21,131 nucleotides of DNA. Origin: a virus. Numbering within the stretch: position 1 is the first letter of the stretch; every line of letters starts with the position of its first letter. The DNA is taken from positions 1 to 21,131 of the IMG/VR virus record IMGVR_UViG_3300006793_000354. One strand, written 5' to 3'. Under the pieces are notes generated by a model. It did not search any database, was not told the DNA's origin, and saw nothing but the letters and a program-made list of their open reading frames with translations. A program made the translations under genes and the position numbers. This document shows positions 7,235 to 16,194 of the stretch, piece by piece.

Positions 7235-10200
7235 GAGTAGTTTTTAAATTTAATATCGTTAATTTTTGTACCAACTGGTAAGATAGATGAGGCTTCTGAT
7301 AAAATACTTGTACGTATTTGAGATCGTACACTTTCATCTGTTATAGAAAGATCGCGTATAACTATATCTATAGAGTTACTTGAATTATGACGATCAAACT
7401 TGAAATATTTTTCTATTTGTGTTTTATTTACCCTCTGACCAGCTGGTAGAGATAATACAATATCATCAATCTTTTGCTCTAATAAATATAACGCATAAAC
7501 TAGAGTAGTACTTATGGCTCGATCGTATACAAATAAATTTCTAACTTGCATATCTTTTGAGTAAAAATATTCCGGCTGTTTAAGGTAAGTAGATAGATCA
7601 GTGCCATCTTGAAAACCAGCAGATCCAATATATAATTCATCTTTAAATATATTTTGTATATGAAATTTACCTGGTGCAAGAGTTAGATTTTGATATAAAT
7701 TACCATCTAAGTATAAAGTCATATTACCTTGAATACTATCAAATCTAAAAGTAAAATTATGATAGCCAGTTAGTAAGGTCGACGCATCAAAAGATATTGT
7801 TTTAGTTGTGTAATCTTCTGAATCTAAATAGTTTTGTAACGTTAACTTAAAATCTAATGTCTCAGCATCTAGAGTTCGATTTAATGTATTGTAATTAGTC
7901 ATTCTTACACCACGTGTATTATTATCCCGCTTAATAGCAGTTTCATTATCACTATCAAAAAGTGGTGAAGCTAATAAGGGTTGTGTACCTATACCATTAA
8001 CTATAAATAAATCTTTGTTATCAGCTTCGCAAAGTAAAACAGGATATTTAAATTGCTCACCACGTATATACTGATTAACATAATCTATCGTTAATATAGA
8101 ACCACTTGATAATGGTGTAGTACCTGTTGATGTTTGCGCGTCTCCAATATCAGCTGATAATCCAAATACTCCTGAAGTATTATATTGGAAGAGTTTGTTA
8201 TCTGTTGCGATATGTATAGTGCTACCAATAATATTAATATCATTAATGTCTGTAGAAGATTTTAGAAACGATTCAGGACCATTTCTAAAATTATGCTTTA
8301 CAACATACTTATCTATTACATAAAATACAGTTTCATCGTTTTCCCATCTAGTTTTAGATCCAGGTAATTTATAATCTACACCGTCTCTAATAATTACATT
8401 ATCATATAAACAAAGTTCGTTTTTATAAACATCAAACTCTGCAGCAGTAATAGTTTGTGACTCTAACGTTAACACATCTAAACGATGCACAGTTCCTGAT
8501 GTATCTATAAAATCTATAAATTCATCTTCTTGGTGGTGGCCAATATAATTAAGAATATCTGAGGCGCATTCAAGTCTTAGTTTATTACCTTGCGCATCAA
8601 CTCTATAAAATAGATTACCGTTACATGCTACGATAAACTCATCTAAAGCACCTCTTTTAAATAAATTTTTTATCTTACGTATAAAGGTTACTTTATTTAA
8701 TAATACATTATCACTATTATAAATGTATAACACGTTACCGCTTACTACATGAATAAAAGGAGTAGATGTTTGATCTTGAAACAATCCAAACCCTGCGTTC
8801 GTGTTGTTACCGAGTAACTGATAGCCTGTTTGTAAGTCCGGATCTATCCATAAATCAAAAGACATTGTAAATGATTTTGATTTATTAATACTTTCATAAA
8901 CACTCAACTTTGAATAAAATGTACCATCAAAGTTGAATGTATTATCATCACAGGAGTAGCATATATTTTGAACTTCACCACCTACTGTTTTTGATTTATA
9001 GTAGTTATCAAATGTAGACATAAGCGGTGATGATGATTCGACTATCTCTTTAATAGTATCTCTACCAACTCTTTCATACTTTAAACCTACACTAGGAGTA
9101 ATAGCTACATCACTCTTCTTATCAAAAAACTTTTCTTTAACTAATAATTCATTAGTTACTTCTAGATCAATACTGTCTACACTGTCAATAAAGGAAGGAG
9201 TAAATAAAGCTGTACTTGATAGAGCTTCTAATTTAGTAATTTTATCAGGGTAGTAGTATCTATCAACCCAAACACCTTGTTGAGCTAAACTACCAGCGGA
9301 GAGCCACGTGCATAGGTATCTACCGTTATTGTATTGATCACTATGAGATCTCCTTACATATAATTTATCTGCTAAAATAGGTGATGGTCCAGCAAAAGCT
9401 CCATTAGCCGTAAATGTTGAATCATTTACATTAAGACGCTCATAAGGATATATTGATGATGGAGCAGTGAAGAATGTATCGGCGCCATTTTTAATTGCTA
9501 TATCCTTATCGTAAAAAACATAATTTAATTGCAGTTTTTCAGTTCCTCTTTCTTGCTCATTACCAGAATGAAGTGTATTATAATCTCTATAATCAAAACT
9601 AGGAATACCGAAAGGCGTATCGAACATATTTGACCCTCGTTTAATAAAGCTGTATTCTGACCTATTGTTATCAAGTGTGAGATAATTTAAATCTAACTTA
9701 TCAGTAGATATAGTATTATAATTAGTATGCAGTAAGTATTGTCCTTTATTATCAAATATACTAGCTGTTGTATCAATTATAAGATTGTCTCTCTTATCTT
9801 TATTATAGGATACAAACGCGTTGTCAATACTAGTAGGTACAGTATCGTTATTATAGTCAATAAAAATTAAATTATTAGAGTTTCTATTTAAACTACTACT
9901 AACCATTTGTGTAAATGTCAACGCGCTACCACTTAACGAAAGAACCTTAAGCTCATCATTAATAAATTTATAGATCTGTAAATATCCATCATCATCAATA
10001 TTATATCTAAAAGTATCTAGTCTTTCACTTTTAACTAGAGATATGTCTTCATCATAATTATAGAAAACGACACTATTCGTGCCAGTATCATAATTTAAGA
10101 AATAATCAGATCTTCCGTTATTATGTTTAATACGTAATAATCTACTGTCTATAACTTCTAATTCAAAATTGTAGTTGTTCGCGAAAGTATTTACATCTTT

Positions 10201-10569
10201 TAAAGGCTTTACTCCTACAGGTTTTTGAACATCTGTTGCAGATACAGAATTCGTATTAAACATATAAATGTATTCGAGATCTTTATCTAACCCTCTATAA
10301 AAAGCTAATTTAGTGGTAACTGTTTGTAGGTTACTTGAATCCAGAGAAGATAACTCAATAAAATTAGATAGTAAATTCTTATCTGATAGATACAACGAAG
10401 AATAATTGTTAATTCTCGTATCTAAAGCGCCAGATAAAGCATTTATGCTTGTAACGTTAAACTGCTGCTCTAAATTAGATTTAGACTGTTTAAATGTAAC
10501 AAATCTATCCGAATATGTTGCTTCTGGGAAAGCTATAGAGCTAACTGATTTATGTAATGTCGTTGCCAC
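7231..10569 (-). CDS. Large adhesion/structural protein with LamG-like and propeller-like segments
   Basis: This 1112-residue protein starts at GTG (10567-10569); the ATG just upstream is followed at once by TAG. Residues about 550-625 resemble a concanavalin/LamG sandwich (KSFTMSFDLWIDPDLQTGYQ, then GNVLYIYNSDNVLL). Residues about 630-860 show repeated strand pairs of beta-propeller type (DEFIVACNGNLFYRVDAQGN and similar). A second LamG-like segment spans about 900-1020 (GYHNFTFRFDS, MTLYLDGNLYQNLTL, MQVRNLFVYDRAIS). GVWVDRYYYPDK (432-443) resembles a motif remembered from other large marine phage virion proteins. The last 90 residues are alpha/beta and may dock to the baseplate. The stop TGA overlaps the next ATG. 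Carbohydrate or surface-polymer binding is inferred from the LamG-like segments; no catalytic site was seen. Confidence 0.72.
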   Translation of the reverse strand: MATTLHKSVSSIAFPEATYSDRFVTFKQSKSNLEQQFNVTSINALSGALDTRINNYSSLYLSDKNLLSNFIELSSLDSSNLQTVTTKLAFYRGLDKDLEYIYMFNTNSVSATDVQKPVGVKPLKDVNTFANNYNFELEVIDSRLLRIKHNNGRSDYFLNYDTGTNSVVFYNYDEDISLVKSERLDTFRYNIDDDGYLQIYKFINDELKVLSLSGSALTFTQMVSSSLNRNSNNLIFIDYNNDTVPTSIDNAFVSYNKDKRDNLIIDTTASIFDNKGQYLLHTNYNTISTDKLDLNYLTLDNNRSEYSFIKRGSNMFDTPFGIPSFDYRDYNTLHSGNEQERGTEKLQLNYVFYDKDIAIKNGADTFFTAPSSIYPYERLNVNDSTFTANGAFAGPSPILADKLYVRRSHSDQYNNGRYLCTWLSAGSLAQQGVWVDRYYYPDKITKLEALSSTALFTPSFIDSVDSIDLEVTNELLVKEKFFDKKSDVAITPSVGLKYERVGRDTIKEIVESSSPLMSTFDNYYKSKTVGGEVQNICYSCDDNTFNFDGTFYSKLSVYESINKSKSFTMSFDLWIDPDLQTGYQLLGNNTNAGFGLFQDQTSTPFIHVVSGNVLYIYNSDNVLLNKVTFIRKIKNLFKRGALDEFIVACNGNLFYRVDAQGNKLRLECASDILNYIGHHQEDEFIDFIDTSGTVHRLDVLTLESQTITAAEFDVYKNELCLYDNVIIRDGVDYKLPGSKTRWENDETVFYVIDKYVVKHNFRNGPESFLKSSTDINDINIIGSTIHIATDNKLFQYNTSGVFGLSADIGDAQTSTGTTPLSSGSILTIDYVNQYIRGEQFKYPVLLCEADNKDLFIVNGIGTQPLLASPLFDSDNETAIKRDNNTRGVRMTNYNTLNRTLDAETLDFKLTLQNYLDSEDYTTKTISFDASTLLTGYHNFTFRFDSIQGNMTLYLDGNLYQNLTLAPGKFHIQNIFKDELYIGSAGFQDGTDLSTYLKQPEYFYSKDMQVRNLFVYDRAISTTLVYALYLLEQKIDDIVLSLPAGQRVNKTQIEKYFKFDRHNSSNSIDIVIRDLSITDESVRSQIRTSILSEASSILPVGTKINDIKFKNYS

Positions 10570-10575
10570 TACATA

Positions 10576-10583
10576 TATTTAAT
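10576..10583 (-). promoter_or_regulatory. ATTAAATA start-proximal motif before 1112-aa gene
   Basis: ATTAAATA on the minus strand lies in the 22-base gap between the 172-aa and 1112-aa genes, ending 6 bases before the GTG start. It is intergenic, so no coding constraint explains it. No Shine-Dalgarno sequence is visible. Confidence 0.45.
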
Positions 10584-10591
10584 ACACCATA

Positions 10592-11110
10592 CTATTTTTG
10601 TAAGTATGTAATATATGTTTGTTTGTTAAATTTACTCTGTAAGTTGGCTATAGTATTGGAAGTAGATAGCGAATTCATTTGAGTATTGTTAATGGCAAAC
10701 TTTTTAATATTATCGTAGTATGACTCACTAACTAAAGTAAGTGGGTAGTAAATATCAGCATAAACACCATTAGAGTAATAAATTAAAAGCTGAGCTGTTA
10801 GTGAGGTAAAATTTGAAGAAGGGTCTAAGGAAAATTCATGATTATAATCAGTCATCACACTACCACCCAACTTACCATATATAAGCTCGTTAAATATAGT
10901 TTTCTCTTTATAGTTATAAACTAAATCTTTCTTGTAATTTTCTATAGTAGAATCGCCCCAGTTTATTTCTAAGGATATAGCATCATTTACTTCTTCATTT
11001 ACGCCGGTCAGAATAAACTGCAATGTTGAATCTCCTTTGAGATATAACTCTTCGTTTTTTAGAGTGTTGTTACTATAAATTGAACTTAGATTGACGTATA
11101 CAGTATTCAT
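10592..11110 (-). CDS. PKD-like small virion protein (172 aa)
   Basis: The ATG overlaps the TGA of the 973-aa gene (ATGA), indicating coupled translation. Residues about 25-120 have the pattern of a PKD or Ig-like domain: SLEINWGDSTIENY (46-59), in which WGDST resembles the PKD WDFGDG turn, and later DYNHEFSL (88-95) in place of the usual HxY strand, then SLTAQLLIYYSNGVYADIYY. The C-terminal 45 residues are helical and polar (SKFNKQTYITYLQK). This is a second PKD-like protein within about 5 kb. The domain is more diverged than that of the 711-aa protein, so the call is tentative. It is probably a small baseplate or connector subunit partnering the 973-aa product. Confidence 0.65.
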   Translation of the reverse strand: MNTVYVNLSSIYSNNTLKNEELYLKGDSTLQFILTGVNEEVNDAISLEINWGDSTIENYKKDLVYNYKEKTIFNELIYGKLGGSVMTDYNHEFSLDPSSNFTSLTAQLLIYYSNGVYADIYYPLTLVSESYYDNIKKFAINNTQMNSLSTSNTIANLQSKFNKQTYITYLQK

Positions 11111-14028
11111 GCTGATAATATAAAGTTGTTTGTGTTAAAGCTTCCTGAGTTAGCGCTAATTTCTGCAAATAACGACTTACTGCCAAAGGTTGATGAACGA
11201 ATAAGACTATTTGTAGTATCATATCTAGATATATTACTAATAGCTAATGTATTATTTTCTATAGTAAAGTCAATATCAAAGAAGTGAGATAATTCATTAA
11301 TATCATTAACAATATAAGTTAATTTGAATAAATTGTTTACACTGTTAAACGTTAGACGAGGGGTAATAATCTCCTCTGGGGTAAAATTGTTATTTTCAGC
11401 TCCAGAAACGCTAACTTGAAATGTAGTTATTATATCTTCTGTTATACTATCCGGAAACACTTTTTCATTGGTATTATTACTAAGATTATATTCGTAAATA
11501 CTCGGAATAACTGACCAGTAATTTTTAGCATTATCCCCTGTAACTGCAGTAAACTTAGTAAAGTAAGCTTTATTTGAAGTTTCTACAAATAGTCTATTTG
11601 AAAAGACTTCTAGCTTGTTAGCAGAATTAATAGAGAATAGTGTATTATTATTAGATGAAATAATAAACTCACTACCATCGTAGTTTATAACATCAATAAC
11701 TAAGTTATTAGGAGTCTCTATAAATATATTATCACCTATAATATCAAAATCTATAGCATGATTAAAGATATCATATTGAACTGAATCGCTATATTTGCTA
11801 AAGGTTAGTTCTAATGCAGACTGTACCGGTGCCGATGTAGAGAAGCTTTGATTTTTTACATATAGAGCACCCTCTAAACTCCTACGCTCTTCTTTAGTAA
11901 GTAGATTACCTGTAGATGAAATTGCTAACGTGGTAGTCGCTCGTGAATCTACACTATCTATATAACGATATTCCTTTTCATAATTAAAGTCGTTATCAAG
12001 TGATAAATCATCCGCAAAATAACCGCAATCATAATAACGGTAAGTAAAATCAGTAGCAGATAGGTAGTTTTTAACGTCAGTTAGAAAGTTAAACTCCACC
12101 TCACCTGTTATAATAGATTGTTCCAATTCTGAAGTGATTGTACTTAGTGGAGTTTGATCAGTAGTAACTGATATGTCAACAGGAAATGTAGCATCTGCGT
12201 AAATGGAATAATAATAGTTACGTGGACCTGGAAAACGAGGATCCCAACCATCAAACGGCTCAGGTAAAGGGGCTCCATCTAAAAAGGTAAAAGCACCACC
12301 ATCTCTATACTCAGGTATTATATTTCTTACTGAATCTGCTAATTCTTGATATGGGAAAAATTCTCTAAAGTATAAAGTATAAAAATCTTTTAGTACAGAG
12401 TAACCATTTGTATTAGCAGTAAGACCTGATCTTATAGTAGTGCCGTTTCTTGATGCTGTAGAATAGTCGAAATTATAACCTTCGTAAATATCATAGAAAG
12501 TGTGTCCGTTAAGTAGTAAGTTTAAGATATTAGTGTTTGCTGGCTCTATACGGGCTTTCGGTAGGCTAGACTTAAATAACGCATATTCATTACCATAAGA
12601 ATCAAACTGATATTTTGAAATAGCACCTTCATTATACAAATCAGAAAAATTTAACTTTTCACTAATAGTATTTAGATTTAGTAATTCTGATGTAGATCTT
12701 TCTTTAGTAGTGTAAGATTCAAACGTACTAGCTTTATTATCTATTAAAGGGTCACCTGCGGCGAGTCCACTAGAAACGTTTCTAGAATTTTTTCTATTAT
12801 TAATTCTAAATTGTATAGGGTAAGCACTTTGTGGATTAGTAGATACGTTACCATATAAGTCAGGATCTGGAAAAACGTAAAAGAAATCACTTTCTAAGTT
12901 TTCACTATCTAATGTATAGCTATAATTATCAGCGTTAAGTTTAAATAATCCTATATCATCTGGTTCGAAAAATAATCCAACATCTCGTAATAACTTTGCA
13001 TCGTTACTAACTACTGTAGCTGTATCGGCAGTTTGTAAGTTAAGAAGATTGTTTGTTGGATTATCTGATTGAATTAGTAATCCAGAAACAGCTGGTGTTA
13101 CAGAAGTATCTAAAAAATAAATATCTGTACCAATATACTTACTAAACAACTGACGTTTGAGTCTATAAAGATCTGATATAGTTAAATTACCTTTGGTTTC
13201 GTTGTTAAATAGCTCAGCTAGAGGGTTATCTGGATCGCAAATATCGTCGAACGTGTCTACTGTTATAGTAGGAGGGTTAATTTTAAATGCCTCGAGTCCA
13301 GATAAGAAGTTTGTAGTAGTTAATGCCTCTATACCTAACGGATCTAAATAGTATTTTGCATCTATATCATTAATATTACTAGAATATAACTCAGCTCTTG
13401 TATCATCTTCATCCGTTGGCGTTCTAGGTAGATCGAAATAACTCCCATACACATCAATATATTCTTCTATATTGATACCAAGCTTAGCAGTGACACTATC
13501 GATATCAAAGGTTTTAGCATTTAAGGTATCTTCGGCAGTTAGTATATAGTTGTATATGTTATCAAAAATAGCTTTTTCAACACCTGTCGTACTACCTTTA
13601 AGCTTATTTCTTTCTATTACATACTTACCTTCATCGCGCCTCTTTTTATAGAAAAGAGCAACCTCTTTTAGTTTATTGGCGAAGAATGGAATCGCAATAT
13701 CTAAATCTGCAGGATCAGTAAAATCGATTTTTTGTAGAAATCTCTTTTCATTCTCTGTAGTATAGCTAATTACTATCTCTTCTATAAACTCCCTATAATA
13801 ATCTTTAAAGAGGTTGATCTGTTCTGTTTTAGATACATCTTTTAAAGAGTAATACTTTTTTAAGTATGCAGTATAAAAAGAGCTATATTCTTCTGGTGAG
13901 TAATCAACATTAGTATATTGAATAAAATCAAGAAAAGAGAAAGGTGATATAGTATCCCTCGGATCATCTACCTCTGGATTAGTTATAGAGTAATTAACTT
14001 TTACTTCTCTGTAATTTTCTTCAACCAT
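11107..14028 (-). CDS. Large virion protein, probable baseplate-associated (973 aa)
   Basis: No known domain is recognised. The N-terminal 190 residues look helical and charged (YSSFYTAYLKKYYSLKDVSK; FFANKLKEVALFYKKRRDEG); the rest is strand-rich and Asn/Ser/Thr-rich, with Tyr-rich stretches around residues 585-620. The C-terminus is beta-rich (VIDVINYDGSEFIISSNNNT). It sits two genes after gp6 and is followed by the ATGA-coupled 172-aa protein, so a peripheral baseplate-wedge role is likely. Its length is close to that of T4 gp7 (1032 aa), but gp7 directly follows gp6 in T4 and no specific gp7 similarity is seen, so that identity is not claimed. The sequence before the ATG is CTTATAAACATATG, without a Shine-Dalgarno sequence. 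Confidence 0.7.
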   Translation of the reverse strand: MVEENYREVKVNYSITNPEVDDPRDTISPFSFLDFIQYTNVDYSPEEYSSFYTAYLKKYYSLKDVSKTEQINLFKDYYREFIEEIVISYTTENEKRFLQKIDFTDPADLDIAIPFFANKLKEVALFYKKRRDEGKYVIERNKLKGSTTGVEKAIFDNIYNYILTAEDTLNAKTFDIDSVTAKLGINIEEYIDVYGSYFDLPRTPTDEDDTRAELYSSNINDIDAKYYLDPLGIEALTTTNFLSGLEAFKINPPTITVDTFDDICDPDNPLAELFNNETKGNLTISDLYRLKRQLFSKYIGTDIYFLDTSVTPAVSGLLIQSDNPTNNLLNLQTADTATVVSNDAKLLRDVGLFFEPDDIGLFKLNADNYSYTLDSENLESDFFYVFPDPDLYGNVSTNPQSAYPIQFRINNRKNSRNVSSGLAAGDPLIDNKASTFESYTTKERSTSELLNLNTISEKLNFSDLYNEGAISKYQFDSYGNEYALFKSSLPKARIEPANTNILNLLLNGHTFYDIYEGYNFDYSTASRNGTTIRSGLTANTNGYSVLKDFYTLYFREFFPYQELADSVRNIIPEYRDGGAFTFLDGAPLPEPFDGWDPRFPGPRNYYYSIYADATFPVDISVTTDQTPLSTITSELEQSIITGEVEFNFLTDVKNYLSATDFTYRYYDCGYFADDLSLDNDFNYEKEYRYIDSVDSRATTTLAISSTGNLLTKEERRSLEGALYVKNQSFSTSAPVQSALELTFSKYSDSVQYDIFNHAIDFDIIGDNIFIETPNNLVIDVINYDGSEFIISSNNNTLFSINSANKLEVFSNRLFVETSNKAYFTKFTAVTGDNAKNYWSVIPSIYEYNLSNNTNEKVFPDSITEDIITTFQVSVSGAENNNFTPEEIITPRLTFNSVNNLFKLTYIVNDINELSHFFDIDFTIENNTLAISNISRYDTTNSLIRSSTFGSKSLFAEISANSGSFNTNNFILSA

Positions 14029-14042
14029 ATGTTTATAAGTTA

Positions 14043-16178
14043 TTAAAATAGATCCAATCCATCGTATAATGCATTAGCGAAGATGTTTGATACTATACCG
14101 TTGTCTTGCGTCCAGTCACTATATGATGACATGTTATGTGTTATTGTTGTGTTACCATCACTGAAGTTTATAATCGATCCAGTAATATCCCCTGTTAACT
14201 CTTTTTGATAATAGAAGTTATATATATCAAATATACTTCTACCTCCTCCAGATAAAATAGGCCAGCCCCATGAAGCATCAAAAGCGCTTAAAATATAATA
14301 ATTATTAGCAGTACCAACGCTCGCGACCATTGACCCTGTTGATGAACTATAGAATAACCCAGGATCTGTAAATAGAGTAGGGCTTTGTGAGGCAGATAGA
14401 GGTAAGTTTGTGTTAAGAGCTACATAAGTACCACTATACTTTTCGAATCCAACAATTATATCACCCGGTACCACCTTGCTAGTTATGGTAAGTCTATCAC
14501 CTAAATTTTGCCCATAAATTTCACTTTCCCTATATCCAAAAGTATTATAATCTTCATTGTTTAAATTTCTATAACCAAATAATTTACTCTTACTTAAAGA
14601 GAGTAAATCAACCAATCGCTTGAGCTTAGGAGGAAAAGAGTATTTAGGTATAGCAGGTAAATCGATAGTCTCTAGTAATGAAGCTAATTGATCAACATTA
14701 GCAGTATCAATAACACTATTATTATCTAAGAAGTTTTGGATTTTTTCGTATGTACTCTTACCTATACTCGTTTGAGCAGAGCTAAGATCGCCGAATATGC
14801 TACCTAAGAAATCATTCATAAGTACAGGTGCATCATTAAATAAAGGCTGCTGTACTACTTCCGCGAACGTGTTTTTAAAGTCTATATCCTCGTTTTGTTT
14901 AGCAACGACGTAATAGCTACTTGGATGTATCGTAAAGGTATTACTAGCTCCGGATAAGGTAGTTGAATTGTAAACAGTGTATGCAGAAAGATATACATTT
15001 GTTAAATCTGCATCGTTAGTGGTAGTAAAATAACCTTTAAAGAAGCTACCTCTATCTAATGTGGATAGCTCTTGAAAATTAGATGTAAATGTAGCGTTAT
15101 AATTAGTAGCCCCATCCGTTAAGACAATATTAAGAACTGGTGATGATGGTACAGCACTAAGTAACGGTAAATTTTTAAGGGTATTAAAATTACTATCCTT
15201 TACTTTAACTACAAAAGCTATTTTAGTATTAGCAAATTTACTACTGTTAATATTAAAGCTCGTAATAGCTGAACCTTCACCATCTATACCATTTGAAGAT
15301 ATAGATAAGGAATTATAATCTTCGTTAGCAGAAAGAGATGTAGATAAAGCATAACTAGTTGTATTAGTATGAGTAAATATATCCCCTGTTTTATAACCAA
15401 ATATTAAATTATAATCTTCTAGATAATCACCTTTAAAGTAAACATCACCGGTACCAGATAATCCTGCAAATACACCACTAGGGTCGGTTGATGTAGTATT
15501 CACTAAATTGTTACTACTATCTAACTTAACATAAATATTTGTATCATCTGTTGTTACTTTATTAACCTCTACAGACTCAACAACGTTATTTGTTGTTAGA
15601 TATTGATAGAAAGATGTATACGGGTATAGATGACCATATGTATCGTTAATAAGACCTCTAGAAAAATAATCTCTATCTATACCACTACTACCGGATGCAT
15701 AAGGAGTAATTGTAGGCACACCACTTTCAACAGATCTATAAGAATTAAATCGAGTAATTTCGATAGCTGGCCCCGTTAAAGCACTTTCTTTTCCTGTTAA
15801 AGAATTGTTAACAGTAGATATTAAAAGTTTATCTTCTATGTAGTCTGAGATATCTACCTTTACACTAAATGTATCATAATACCCTGTACCTTCACCATCA
15901 TATAAATAGCATGTAACTTTATATCTACCAGGTGTAGTATACGCATGACTAGCAGTTATGGTCTCTGTGGTAGTACCATCACCAAAATCCCAAACCAACC
16001 GCTTATTACTTATAAAGTCTTCAATACCGTCTGTTAGATTTGGTATAAATGTAAGAGGTGTAATAGGAAGAGCATAACTAGAGTAGGATTCTTGACCAGT
16101 ATAATCCCTTACGTAAAAGAAGTTATATAAGAGATCAAACTCACCAGAGCTGTCTAGCTGTAATGCACTTAGAGACAT
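14043..16178 (-). CDS. PKD-domain virion protein (711 aa)
   Basis: Residues about 40-112 form a clear PKD domain: KRLVWDFGDGTTTETITASH (59-78) with the WDFGDG turn, followed by HAYTTPGRYKVTCYLYDGEG (78-97). PKD domains are extracellular Ig-like modules that mediate protein or polysaccharide contacts. The remainder (113-711) is beta-rich and low in charge with many SLSA- and YNS-type segments, no recognised domain and no enzyme motif. It directly follows gp6 with 16 bases between, so it probably attaches to the baseplate wedge; a gp7- or gp8-equivalent position is possible, but similarity is not visible. ATTAAATA lies 7 bases before the ATG with AAGG in the spacer, one of the few starts with a recognisable Shine-Dalgarno element. 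Confidence 0.8.
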   Translation of the reverse strand: MSLSALQLDSSGEFDLLYNFFYVRDYTGQESYSSYALPITPLTFIPNLTDGIEDFISNKRLVWDFGDGTTTETITASHAYTTPGRYKVTCYLYDGEGTGYYDTFSVKVDISDYIEDKLLISTVNNSLTGKESALTGPAIEITRFNSYRSVESGVPTITPYASGSSGIDRDYFSRGLINDTYGHLYPYTSFYQYLTTNNVVESVEVNKVTTDDTNIYVKLDSSNNLVNTTSTDPSGVFAGLSGTGDVYFKGDYLEDYNLIFGYKTGDIFTHTNTTSYALSTSLSANEDYNSLSISSNGIDGEGSAITSFNINSSKFANTKIAFVVKVKDSNFNTLKNLPLLSAVPSSPVLNIVLTDGATNYNATFTSNFQELSTLDRGSFFKGYFTTTNDADLTNVYLSAYTVYNSTTLSGASNTFTIHPSSYYVVAKQNEDIDFKNTFAEVVQQPLFNDAPVLMNDFLGSIFGDLSSAQTSIGKSTYEKIQNFLDNNSVIDTANVDQLASLLETIDLPAIPKYSFPPKLKRLVDLLSLSKSKLFGYRNLNNEDYNTFGYRESEIYGQNLGDRLTITSKVVPGDIIVGFEKYSGTYVALNTNLPLSASQSPTLFTDPGLFYSSSTGSMVASVGTANNYYILSAFDASWGWPILSGGGRSIFDIYNFYYQKELTGDITGSIINFSDGNTTITHNMSSYSDWTQDNGIVSNIFANALYDGLDLF

Positions 16179-16185
16179 ATACCTT

Positions 16186-16193
16186 TATTTAAT
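16186..16193 (-). promoter_or_regulatory. ATTAAATA start-proximal motif before PKD-protein gene
   Basis: ATTAAATA on the minus strand ends 7 bases before the ATG at 16178, in the gap after gp6. The 7-base spacer AAGGTAT includes a weak Shine-Dalgarno AAGG. Confidence 0.45.
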
Positions 16194-16194
16194 A

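Noticed and set aside
14030-14037. TATAAACA before the 973-aa gene as a late promoter.
   Set aside because: It differs from the octamer at position 7 and ends 1 base before ATATG-type start sequence, not at the 5-base spacing shared by the others.
11107-16178. Naming the 711- and 973-aa proteins T4 gp7 and gp8.
   Set aside because: Position after gp6 and length near 1000 aa are suggestive, but no gp7- or gp8-specific sequence is visible and the PKD domain does not fit.
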